In this document: piece by piece, positions 40,413 to 47,962 of the stretch | Layout: every line of letters starts with the position of its first letter | Position numbering within the stretch: the stretch's first letter is position 1 | Position numbers and translations under genes: made by a program | Assembly: GCA_020637675.1 (NCBI GenBank) | Contig: JACKKD010000001.1 | Span: 682,001 to 746,000, forward strand | Reading direction: 5' to 3' | DNA length: 64,000 nt | Origin: Paracoccaceae bacterium | Lineage (GTDB): Bacteria; Pseudomonadota; Alphaproteobacteria; Rhodobacterales; Rhodobacteraceae | Notes under the pieces: generated by a model | The model's database searches: none | What the model was told of the DNA's origin: nothing | The model's input: only the letters and a program-made list of their open reading frames with translations

Positions 40413-41120
40413 ATGGCCGATGACCTGAGCGCGTTTCTCGCCACGCGCGAACCGACACCCGACCGCCCGCTCCTGGGCCTGACGGTTCTGGTGGTGGAGG
40501 ACAGCCGCTTCGCGTGCGAGGCGATGCGACTTCTCTGCCTGCGCTCGGGCGCACGAATCCGGCGGGCGGACTGCCTGCGTTCCGCGCGGCGGCACCTCAT
40601 GACCTACCGCCCGACCGTGGTCATCGTCGATCTCGGCCTGCCCGACGGGTCGGGGCTCGATCTCATTTCCGAGGTCGCCGCCCGGCGTCCGCGGGTGCCC
40701 GCCCTCCTCGGCACCAGCGGCGACGCCGGGGCGGAGGAGCGTGCGCGCGCGGCCGGTGCCGACGGGTTCCTCGCAAAGCCGATAGAAAGCCTCTCTGCCT
40801 TTCAGCGTACGATCCTCGCCGCCCTGCCCGCCACGCCGAAACCGGTGGCCGCGGGACAGGGCGGCGCGGAGGACGACCGGGTGCATCCCGACCCGCTCGC
40901 GCTCCGCGACGACCTCGCCCATGTCGCCGATCTCCTCGGCGACGCGCCGGAGGGTCCGGCGCTCGACTATCTTGCGCAGTTCCTCTCAGGCGTGGCGCTT
41001 TCGGCCCATGATGCGCCCCTGCGCGCGGCGGCCGAGGCGCTCGCGCGCGGACGGGCGGGCGACATGCAGCGGCTGAGCGGGCTCGTGCGCGACCGGCTCG
41101 CCGCCGGCGCTCCGTTCTGA
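40413..41120 (+). CDS. response regulator receiver domain protein
   Basis: A 235-residue protein with an N-terminal receiver domain (residues about 22-138). The acidic pair VVEDSR, the phosphoacceptor Asp73 in VVIVDLGLPDGSG and the Lys122 of FLAKPIES are in place. The C-terminal 90 residues are an Ala/Leu-rich helical region without a recognisable DNA-binding or enzymatic domain, so signalling is probably through protein contact. AGGAGGG lies 8 bases before the ATG. No histidine kinase gene is adjacent. Confidence 0.88.
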   Translation: MADDLSAFLATREPTPDRPLLGLTVLVVEDSRFACEAMRLLCLRSGARIRRADCLRSARRHLMTYRPTVVIVDLGLPDGSGLDLISEVAARRPRVPALLGTSGDAGAEERARAAGADGFLAKPIESLSAFQRTILAALPATPKPVAAGQGGAEDDRVHPDPLALRDDLAHVADLLGDAPEGPALDYLAQFLSGVALSAHDAPLRAAAEALARGRAGDMQRLSGLVRDRLAAGAPF

Positions 41121-41152
41121 ACGGCGCGCGGGCTCGCGCGCGTCCCTGCCCG

Positions 41153-41881
41153 TCAGAGCAGCGCGGGATCGCTCGTCACGAGAATCGGGCGCGTCAGCGC
41201 CGCGAGCCTCTGCCGCTGGTTGCCGCCGGCGTCGAAATTCGCCGGGTCGAGCCAGGTGTCGAATGCGACCTTCAGCGCGGGCCATTCGCGGTCGATCGCC
41301 GCGAACCAGGCGGTGTCGCGATTGCGCCCCTTCACCACCGTCGCCTGCCGGAAAACGCCCTCGAAGCTGAAACCGTAGCGCTCCGCCGCGCGGCGTGACC
41401 CGAGGTTCAGCGCGTTGCACTTCCATTCGTAGCGGCGATAGCCCGCGTCGAAGACCCAGGCCATCATCAGGTACATCGCCTCGGTCGCCGCCCGCGTCCG
41501 CTGCAGCCGCGGGGCGAGCGCGATATGGCCGACCTCGATCGACCCCGCCGCCGGATCGATCCTGAGATAGCTCGCCACCCCGCCGGCGCGCCCCGTCGCC
41601 CGGTCGATCAGCGCGGCGAACCAGGGATCGGTGCGCCCGGCCATACCCTCCGCCCAGGTGTGGTAAGCCGCCTCGTCAGGAAAGGGGCCATAGGGCATGT
41701 AGTCCCAGATCGCGTCGCTCTCGCGGTTCGCGGCGTGGAGGTCGGCCGCATGGCGCGCCGGGTCGAGCCGCTCCAGCGTGACATAGCGCCCCTCGATCCG
41801 GTCCCAGTCGGGGCGGGATCGCGGCGTCCAGCCCTCGACCCGCGCGCCCAGCCGGTCGTCCGCGTCCCTGTCGCCGCCCAT
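41153..41881 (-). CDS. GNAT family N-acetyltransferase (RimJ/RimL-like)
   Basis: A 242-residue acetyl-CoA-dependent transferase. The family pattern is seen in GRYVTLERLDPARHAADL near residue 31, IEVGHIALAPRLQRTRAATE (the acetyl-CoA loop) and WKCNALNLGSRRAAERYGF, the RimL-type substrate segment. Relatives acetylate ribosomal protein termini or small amines; the substrate here is unknown. GAGGGAGGGCGG precedes the ATG. Its 3' end converges with the response-regulator gene. Confidence 0.9.
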   Translation of the reverse strand: MGGDRDADDRLGARVEGWTPRSRPDWDRIEGRYVTLERLDPARHAADLHAANRESDAIWDYMPYGPFPDEAAYHTWAEGMAGRTDPWFAALIDRATGRAGGVASYLRIDPAAGSIEVGHIALAPRLQRTRAATEAMYLMMAWVFDAGYRRYEWKCNALNLGSRRAAERYGFSFEGVFRQATVVKGRNRDTAWFAAIDREWPALKVAFDTWLDPANFDAGGNQRQRLAALTRPILVTSDPALL

Positions 41882-42063
41882 TTTCCGCCCTCCCTCGCCC
41901 CGATGCGCCGGCGATCATAGGCCGGATGCGTTCGCCCGCAAGCACGCGATCGGCGCGAAATGATCGCCAAATTGCCCCGTAGCTGTCCCCGCCCTGTCCC
42001 AATCCCGCCGCAATCCGACCGGACATTCGGATCATGTGTTCAGGTGTCATGGGGATCACGGTC

Positions 42064-42192
42064 ATGGCAAAAGACATCATCCGGTTCGCGATGAACGAAA
42101 AGCTGGTGAGGGGCGCCCATTGGGCGGTCTTCGGCATCGGCGCGCTCTCGCTCACCTTCTCCATCGCGGCCACCGCCGCCTCGGCGTTCTGA
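42064..42192 (+). CDS. 42-aa membrane microprotein
   Basis: A short frame opening MAKDIIRFAMNEKLVRGAHW followed by one hydrophobic segment (AVFGIGALSLTFSIAATAA) and ending SAF. In-frame ATGs also exist at 42034 and 42049; 42064 has GGGG nine bases upstream. A 12-bp perfect terminator hairpin begins 23 bases after its stop, which supports a dedicated short transcript. No family is recognised; its size and layout recall small regulatory or complex-stabilising membrane peptides. Confidence 0.55.
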   Translation: MAKDIIRFAMNEKLVRGAHWAVFGIGALSLTFSIAATAASAF

Positions 42193-42214
42193 GCGGGCGA
42201 CCGTCGAAAGAACC

Positions 42215-42242
42215 GGAAGCCGCGCCCTCCGGCGCGGCTTCC
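42215..42242 (+). terminator. strong stem-loop after the 42-aa gene
   Basis: Perfect 12-bp stem (arm GGAAGCCGCGCC) with a 4-base CTCC loop, followed by the T-containing TGCATTTC. Likely the end of the microprotein transcript; it could also serve as a barrier for the opposite-strand gene ending at 42299. Confidence 0.7.
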
Positions 42243-42298
42243 TGCATTTCATCGTGGTATCGCGCGACGTCCCCGCCGCCGTCGGCCCACTGGCCGGC

Positions 42299-42622
42299 TC
42301 AGGACCCGAGAGGGAAGGGCGCGGCCACCACCGCCATCCCCTGCCGCTCGAAGCTCGCCCGGATCAGCGCCCCGTAGGCCTCGTCGGCACGATCCGCGCG
42401 GGAAAGCCGCACGCCGGTGCGTTCGAAACTCGCGAGGACCAGTTCGCGGTAGTCCTCCGCCGTCGCGCGGTGCCCGGCGACCGGCATGCTCGCACGCTCG
42501 AAACTCGCGGCGACCAGCGCGAAGTAGCGCGCCTCGGACCCCGCCTCCCCGCCCGCGGCGAAGGACGGCGTGACGACCGACATGACGGCAAGGGTAGCGG
42601 CAATATTCTTGTTCAAATTCAT
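42299..42622 (-). CDS. exported 107-aa protein with three 25-residue repeats
   Basis: A signal peptide (MNLNKNIAATLAVMSVVTPSFA) is followed by three copies of a motif Y-x2-L-[VI]-x-A-S-F-E-R-x-[GS]. Tyr sits at 33, 58 and 83 and Ser at 40, 65 and 90, an exact 25-residue period. The mature part is about 85 residues and lacks Cys and Trp, so a small helical-repeat protein of the periplasm is likely. The period and length match no family I can name. It sits downstream of the hemerythrin and the 48-aa Cys-containing frame on the same strand, so a shared transcript is possible. Confidence 0.7.
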   Translation of the reverse strand: MNLNKNIAATLAVMSVVTPSFAAGGEAGSEARYFALVAASFERASMPVAGHRATAEDYRELVLASFERTGVRLSRADRADEAYGALIRASFERQGMAVVAAPFPLGS

Positions 42623-42685
42623 CGAAGTCTCCGAAATGTTGTCGAATGTGAATTGCGACCGTGCGGCCCAGCCGCCCGGACGCGG

Positions 42686-42832
42686 TCAGGAAATCGCGGC
42701 AGCAGCGGCCTTCGGGTCCTGGCGCACGAGCGCCGGGGGATTCCCGCTGACCGGTTCCTCCGCGTCCCGCCGGCCAGCCGGGCAGAGCCCGGCGCGGCGC
42801 CGCGGGCAGGCGTCGCAGTTCGCACTCAGCAC
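42686..42832 (-). CDS. possible 48-aa cysteine-motif microprotein coupled to hemerythrin gene
   Basis: A GTG-start frame overlapping the last codons of the hemerythrin gene (GTG at 42832-42830, preceded by GGAGCAG). It reads MLSANCDACPRRRAGLCPAG and ends in an Ala-rich tail. The CxxCx7C spacing resembles the N-terminal Fe-S cysteine cluster of FNR-type regulators, but no cyclic-nucleotide-binding or HTH domain follows. It could be a coupled metal-binding peptide, a remnant of a larger gene, or chance; the start codon and ribosome-binding sequence make translation plausible. Confidence 0.35.
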   Translation of the reverse strand: MLSANCDACPRRRAGLCPAGRRDAEEPVSGNPPALVRQDPKAAAAAIS

Positions 42833-43512
42833 AGCACCTGCTCCATCCGCTCCCAGTCGCCGAAGCGCCAGGTCTCGCCCATGATCGCGGCAAGAAGCCC
42901 GTCGAAAGCCTCTGCCGGCATCGCCTGGCGCATGCCCGTTACCATCGCGACCCGCTCCGGCCGCGAGGCCGCGCCGAGCATGAACCGGCCGAACCCCGCC
43001 ATCTTCGCCGGCGGGATGTTCGACACGATCGAATGCTCGATCCCGTCGATCTCCGCCGCCGAGAAGTTGGCCGCGATGAGCGGCATGAGTTCGGTTTCCT
43101 CCTCGTGCATGTGCGTCAGGTCGTCGGCCACGAAGATCGCGAAGCGCTGGTAGAGCCGGCGCAGTTTCACCGCGCGGTCGCCGCCGGCCGTCGCCACCTC
43201 CTCGGTCATGCGGCGCAACTCGCCGAAGGCGTCGAGGTGATGGTCGTGGTCCTCGCCCTGATGCTCCGAACCGCCCGGGACGCGGGCCTCCACAACGGCA
43301 TGGATCTTCTCGTTCTCGTGGGTCAGGTGCGAATGGCAGATCTCGAGATGCGCCGAAAGCCGGCCGAGCACCTCCATCAGCCCCGCCTCGTCACCGGCAT
43401 CCGCCTGGCCGAGCGCGATCAGCATGCGTGCGTTTGCCAGACGGATGCCCTTGTGGACCGCGTAATAAAGGTCCCTGGTCGCAGGTGACTCAAAATCCGT
43501 TCGGACGTTCAT
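42826..43512 (-). CDS. hemerythrin domain-containing protein
   Basis: A 228-residue four-helix-bundle protein. Iron-ligand His/Glu motifs typical of HHE hemerythrins are present in HSHLTHENEKIH, HDHHLDAFGEL and DLTHMHEEETEL. Members bind O2, NO or sense redox state, and some repair iron-sulfur centres. Residues beyond about 160 extend past the usual domain (IPPAKMAGFGRFMLGAASR), as in several alphaproteobacterial versions near NO-metabolism genes. It is divergent from a LysR regulator, with GGAGAGAG just upstream of the ATG. Confidence 0.85.
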   Translation of the reverse strand: MNVRTDFESPATRDLYYAVHKGIRLANARMLIALGQADAGDEAGLMEVLGRLSAHLEICHSHLTHENEKIHAVVEARVPGGSEHQGEDHDHHLDAFGELRRMTEEVATAGGDRAVKLRRLYQRFAIFVADDLTHMHEEETELMPLIAANFSAAEIDGIEHSIVSNIPPAKMAGFGRFMLGAASRPERVAMVTGMRQAMPAEAFDGLLAAIMGETWRFGDWERMEQVLC

Positions 43513-43633
43513 ATTCTCTCTCCATTAATTGGTGTGCAAACGAACTGGTGAATGGCCGGGGGGAATACAGCGCTTCTCTTTTCCTGCAAATACCGGCATA
43601 CTGGTTTCACTCTCCGATTTTCTCGGACAATCA

Positions 43634-44590
43634 ATGGACCACTTGCGCGCCATGCGTCTGTTCCTGCGGGTCGCCGAACTTGGCAGCCTGACAGCCGCGT
43701 CGACCGACCTCGGCCTTGCCAGGGGTGCCGCCTCCACCATCGTGGCCGACCTCGAACGCCATCTCGGCGTGCAGCTTCTGGAACGGACGACTCGGCGGCT
43801 GCGGCTGACCGAGGATGGCGCGCGCTATCTCGACCGCGCGCGCCAGATCGTGACCGATGTCGACGAACTTGAAAACGACATCGGCGCGGCGGAGCGCAGC
43901 CCGCGCGGCCTGCTGCGCGTCCAGCTTCCGCCCGGCATCGCGCGGATCATCGTCGTCCCGGCGCTGCCGGACTTCGTCGCCCGACACCCCGGGATCGAAC
44001 TGGAAATCCTCTCGCGCACCGAGGTCCCCGATTTCGTCGGCCAGCGGCTCGACGCCGCCCTTCTGGTCGGTCCGCTGCCCGAACTCGACATTGTCGCCCG
44101 CTCCGTCGGCCAGTTGCCGCAGATGACCGTCGCCGCCCCGGCCTATCTGGGGCGCGCGGGCCACCCCGCGCGTCCCGACGATCTGGACCGCCACGCCTGC
44201 CTGCCGATCCTCTCCTCGCGCACCGGCCGCGCCCAGCCCTGGCGGTTCCACATCGAGGGGCGGGACGTGACGATGCCCGTACGCGGCCCGCTCGCGTTCG
44301 AGGCGGCCGAAGCCGCCGTGGCGGCCGCGCGCTGCGGCGCGGGCATCCTCCAGCTTGCGAGCTACCTCATCTTCGACGACGTCCGCGCCGGCCGGCTTGT
44401 GCCCGTGCTCGACGCCTTCCGCCCCGCACCCCAGCCCGCCCACATCGTCCACCCGCGCCACCGGCTGAAACCGCGCCGGCTGAAGGTGTTCGAGGAATTC
44501 CTGATCGAGCTCAACCAGACGGTCCGGCGGCGCTGGAACATCCGCGAGATCGCAGCCCCGGTCACTCCCTCGGCACCACCCTCAACCTGA
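43634..44590 (+). CDS. LysR family transcriptional regulator
   Basis: A 318-residue LysR regulator with an N-terminal winged helix (MDHLRAMRLFLRVAELGSLT and ATTRRLRLTEDGARYLDRAR-type segments) and a C-terminal ligand-binding domain. The start at 43634 is set by the conserved N-terminus; the longer frame upstream is not typical. It is divergent from the hemerythrin gene and therefore may control it. Its 3' end overlaps the 3' end of aspS on the other strand by 29 bases. Confidence 0.9.
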   Translation: MDHLRAMRLFLRVAELGSLTAASTDLGLARGAASTIVADLERHLGVQLLERTTRRLRLTEDGARYLDRARQIVTDVDELENDIGAAERSPRGLLRVQLPPGIARIIVVPALPDFVARHPGIELEILSRTEVPDFVGQRLDAALLVGPLPELDIVARSVGQLPQMTVAAPAYLGRAGHPARPDDLDRHACLPILSSRTGRAQPWRFHIEGRDVTMPVRGPLAFEAAEAAVAAARCGAGILQLASYLIFDDVRAGRLVPVLDAFRPAPQPAHIVHPRHRLKPRRLKVFEEFLIELNQTVRRRWNIREIAAPVTPSAPPST

Positions 44591-46424
44591 GTTCCCTGAG
44601 CTGTTCGTTCGTCGGCTCGGAGGGCGCGCCCATCATCAGGTCCTCGGCGCGCTGGTTCATCGGGAACATGATGACCTCGCGGATGTTCGCGGTGTCGGCC
44701 AGGAGCATCACCATCCGGTCGATGCCCGCGGCGCAGCCGCCGTGCGGGGGCGCGCCGTACTTGAAGGCCTTGACCATGCCGCCGAAGCGCTTCTCGACCT
44801 CTTCGCGCCCATAGCCGGCGAGTTCGAAGGCCCTGAACATGATCTCGGGCTTGTGGTTGCGGATGGCACCCGACACGAGTTCATAGCCGTTGCAGGCAAG
44901 GTCATACTGGTACCCGAGCACCTTCAGGGGATCGCCCGAAAGCGCCTCCATTCCCCCCTGCGGCATCGAGAAGGGGTTGTGGGAAAAGTCGATGCGGCCG
45001 GTCTCGGGGTCCTTTTCGTACATCGGGAAATCGACGATCCAGGCGAACTTGAAGACGCCCTCCTCGACCAGTCCCAGCTCGCGCCCGATCTCCATCCGCG
45101 CCCGGCCCGCGACCGGCTCGAACTGCTCCGGCTTGCCGGCGACGAAGAAGACGGCGTCGCCAAGTTTCAGACCAAGCTCCTTCCTAAGGGCTTCGGTCTT
45201 CTCAGCACCAAGCGCCTTGGCAATGGGACCAGCACCGGCAATGTAGGTGTTTGCCAGTGGAACCTTTCCGGTCTGCTGGAGTTCAGCAAACTGGTTCGAC
45301 TGAATTCTGAAGAGAACTTCGTCGCCAGTATCGAACTCCTCTTCCCGCCAGAAGATATAGCCCATCCCCGGCAGCCCTTCCTTCTGGGCAAAGGCATTCA
45401 TCCGGTCGGCGAACTTGCGGCTGCCGCCGCCCGGCGCGGGAATGGCGCGGACTTGCGTCCCTTCCTGCTCCAGCAGCCTGGCGAAGATCGCGAAGCCCGA
45501 GCCGCGGAAATGGTCGGAGACGACCTGCATCCGGATCGGGTTCCTCAGGTCCGGCTTGTCGGTGCCGTACCAGAGCGCGCTGTCGGCGTAGGAGATCAGC
45601 GGCCAGTCCGGGTCCACCTTGCGACCCTGGCCGAACTCCTCGAAGACACCCTGGATCACCGGCTGGACGGCCGCGAAAACATCGGCTTGCGTGACGAAGC
45701 TCATCTCTACGTCCAGCTGGTAGAAATCGGTGGGCGAGCGGTCGGCGCGCGGGTCCTCGTCGCGGAAGCAGGGCGCGATCTGGAAGTAGCGGTCGAAACC
45801 TGCCACCATGATGAGCTGCTTGAACTGCTGCGGCGCCTGCGGCAGCGCGTAGAACTTGCCCGGATGGAGCCGCGACGGAACGAGGAAGTCGCGCGCGCCC
45901 TCGGGGCTCGACGCGGTGATGATCGGCGTCTGGAACTCGGTGAACCCCCGCGCCCACATCCGGTCGCGCAACGACTTCACCACCTGCGCGCGCAGCATCA
46001 TGTTGCGGTGGAGGCTCTCCCGGCGCAGGTCGAGGAAGCGGTAGGTCAGCCGCGTCTCCTCGGGGTAGTCGTGGTCGCCGAAGACCGGCAGCGGCAATTC
46101 CTCGGCCTCGCCGAGCACCCGCATCTCGGTCGCATAGACCTCGATCCCGCCGGTCGGGATCTTCGGGTTCACGAGGCTCGCGTCGCGCGCCTTCACCCGC
46201 CCGTCGATACGGATCACCGTCTCCGCCCTGAGCCGCTCGATCGCCGCGAAGGCCGGGCTGTCGCTGTCGGCCACCACCTGGGTCATACCGTAATGGTCGC
46301 GCAGGTCGACGAACAGCACCCCGCCGTGATCGCGCACCCGGTGCACCCAGCCCGCCAGCCGCACAGTCTGGCCCGCGTGGGACGTGTTCAGTTCGGCGCA
46401 GGTATGGCTGCGGTAGGCGTGCAT
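44562..46424 (-). CDS. aspS: aspartyl-tRNA synthetase with an internal insertion
   Basis: Charges tRNA-Asp in the cytoplasm. Class II motifs are clear: the OB-fold anticodon domain with WVHRVRDHGGVLFVDLRDHY, motif 2 IAPCFRDEDPRADR and motif 3 GCAAGIDRMVMLLAD. At 620 residues it is about 30 longer than common alphaproteobacterial forms. The extra residues lie between GYIFWREEE and AGPIAKALGAEKTEA, in a stretch whose DNA falls to about 47-52% G+C compared with the GC-rich surroundings. The rest of the protein looks normal and should be active; this is an essential gene so the insertion must be tolerated. Confidence 0.95.
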   Translation of the reverse strand: MHAYRSHTCAELNTSHAGQTVRLAGWVHRVRDHGGVLFVDLRDHYGMTQVVADSDSPAFAAIERLRAETVIRIDGRVKARDASLVNPKIPTGGIEVYATEMRVLGEAEELPLPVFGDHDYPEETRLTYRFLDLRRESLHRNMMLRAQVVKSLRDRMWARGFTEFQTPIITASSPEGARDFLVPSRLHPGKFYALPQAPQQFKQLIMVAGFDRYFQIAPCFRDEDPRADRSPTDFYQLDVEMSFVTQADVFAAVQPVIQGVFEEFGQGRKVDPDWPLISYADSALWYGTDKPDLRNPIRMQVVSDHFRGSGFAIFARLLEQEGTQVRAIPAPGGGSRKFADRMNAFAQKEGLPGMGYIFWREEEFDTGDEVLFRIQSNQFAELQQTGKVPLANTYIAGAGPIAKALGAEKTEALRKELGLKLGDAVFFVAGKPEQFEPVAGRARMEIGRELGLVEEGVFKFAWIVDFPMYEKDPETGRIDFSHNPFSMPQGGMEALSGDPLKVLGYQYDLACNGYELVSGAIRNHKPEIMFRAFELAGYGREEVEKRFGGMVKAFKYGAPPHGGCAAGIDRMVMLLADTANIREVIMFPMNQRAEDLMMGAPSEPTNEQLRELRLRVVPRE

Positions 46425-46576
46425 GATGCTCCCCTTTCAGAAGGGCGAAATCCGGGTCCGCGCCGATACACAGCTTCGGGCGCGCGAAGTCAAGGCAGAG
46501 CAGGGCGGCGGCAGCATCGGCAATTGTCCCCCGAACCGCCACATTCCCGCCAAAATGCGGGGCGAGAAGCCATTTC

Positions 46577-47887
46577 ATGGACATTGCCCGGATCCGACAC
46601 ATGGACATTGCCCGCCCAGTTGACCCATCCGCCCTGACGCCGTCCCGCGATCGGGCCTTTGCGCTTGCCATGCTCTGCTTCTGGGCCCTCGTCACCAGCT
46701 GGCAGCAATGGGGCCGCTGGGCCGAGGATCTCTCGGCCGTCTACATGGCCGGCTGGCTCTGGCACAGCGGACAGCAGGCGCTCATCTATGACGCGCCACC
46801 GGCCTTCTTCGGCGGCGCGGCCGACAGCTGGCTGCCGGCGATGCAGGCGCTCGGCATCGCCGGCCAGACGACCTACGCCTATGTCTATCCGCCGCTCTGG
46901 GCGGTGCTTGCCGCGCCGCTCGCCGGACTGCTTTCGCCGCAGGGGTTCTTCGACCTCGTCGCGGCGGTGCAGGTCCCGATGCTCGCCGCCTCGGCCTGGC
47001 TTGCGGGGCGGATCCTGAAGCCGGCGGCGATGCCGTGGTGGATCTGGTCGGCGATCAGCCTCGTGATCCTCAACCTCTCCATCCAGTCGCACCTCGCAAT
47101 CTGGCAGAACCAGCCGACGATCACCGTGGGGTTCCTGACGCTCCTCGCCTTCGAACGGTTGGGCGCCGGCCGTTCCGTTGCGGCCGGGATCGCGCTGGCC
47201 CTCGCCGCGGCGATCAAGCTGACGCCCGCGGCCTTCGTCCTCCTGTTCCTCCTCGACGGCCAGCGGCAGGCCACCTTGGCCTTCGCGGTCGCCGGGGCGG
47301 CGCTCGGGCTCCTCTCGATCGCGCTTGCGGGCTGGCCCGCGCATCAGGCCTTCCTCGACAGTCTCGCCCTCGTGAAGGGCGTGGCCTTTCTCACCGCCGT
47401 AAACACATCGCTTTTCACCGCCGCCGTCGCGCTCGGCTCGGCCCTCGGCTTTCTGCCGATGCCCCCGCTCCAGGACCCGCTCATCGTCTATCATCACGGC
47501 ATCCCCGGATGGCTCTCGCCCGCGGTATCGCTTCTGGCGCTGGCCGTCGTCGCCGCCTTCGCCCGCGTGCTCCGGCCGCTGCCGGGGAGGCTCCGCCGCG
47601 GCCTCGGCCTTATCGCCCTCTCGATCATCGTCGCCCTGCTCGGGCCGCTCGGCTGGCTGCACTACTACCTGGTGCCACTCCTGCTGCTGCCCGGCCTGCT
47701 TGGGGTCCTCCCGGTGCGGCGCGCCGCGGTCCTGATCGCGCTCGTGGGTGTGCCGTCCCTCAGCTTCGTCTTTCCCGCCATCGCACTCCTGCCCTGGCCG
47801 ATCGCCAACTATACCTGGATGATGTGCGCTGCCTGGGCCGTCGTCCTCGTCGGGGTCTTCGCCGCGGCCCGCCGCGCCCGGGCCTGA
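46577..47887 (+). CDS. GT87/DUF2029-type integral membrane glycosyltransferase-like protein
   Basis: A 436-residue polytopic membrane protein with about ten helices. The segment WGRWAEDLSAVYMAGWLW, then YAYVYPPLWAVLAAPL and the central AIKLTPAAFVLLFLLDG, is the pattern of GT87/DUF2029 polyprenyl-phosphate-mannose-dependent transferases. The acceptor is unknown. The first codons contain a 14-base direct repeat (CATGGACATTGCCC) with a 24-base period, so ATG 46577 or the second ATG 24 bases on could be used; the first is kept. It is divergent from aspS. Confidence 0.75.
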   Translation: MDIARIRHMDIARPVDPSALTPSRDRAFALAMLCFWALVTSWQQWGRWAEDLSAVYMAGWLWHSGQQALIYDAPPAFFGGAADSWLPAMQALGIAGQTTYAYVYPPLWAVLAAPLAGLLSPQGFFDLVAAVQVPMLAASAWLAGRILKPAAMPWWIWSAISLVILNLSIQSHLAIWQNQPTITVGFLTLLAFERLGAGRSVAAGIALALAAAIKLTPAAFVLLFLLDGQRQATLAFAVAGAALGLLSIALAGWPAHQAFLDSLALVKGVAFLTAVNTSLFTAAVALGSALGFLPMPPLQDPLIVYHHGIPGWLSPAVSLLALAVVAAFARVLRPLPGRLRRGLGLIALSIIVALLGPLGWLHYYLVPLLLLPGLLGVLPVRRAAVLIALVGVPSLSFVFPAIALLPWPIANYTWMMCAAWAVVLVGVFAAARRARA

Positions 47888-47962
47888 ACCCGCCATCGGG
47901 ACTTGCGCCCGGGGCGGGCTTGTCTATAACCCCCGACAATTTGCGGAACGGGGGCGGGGGCG

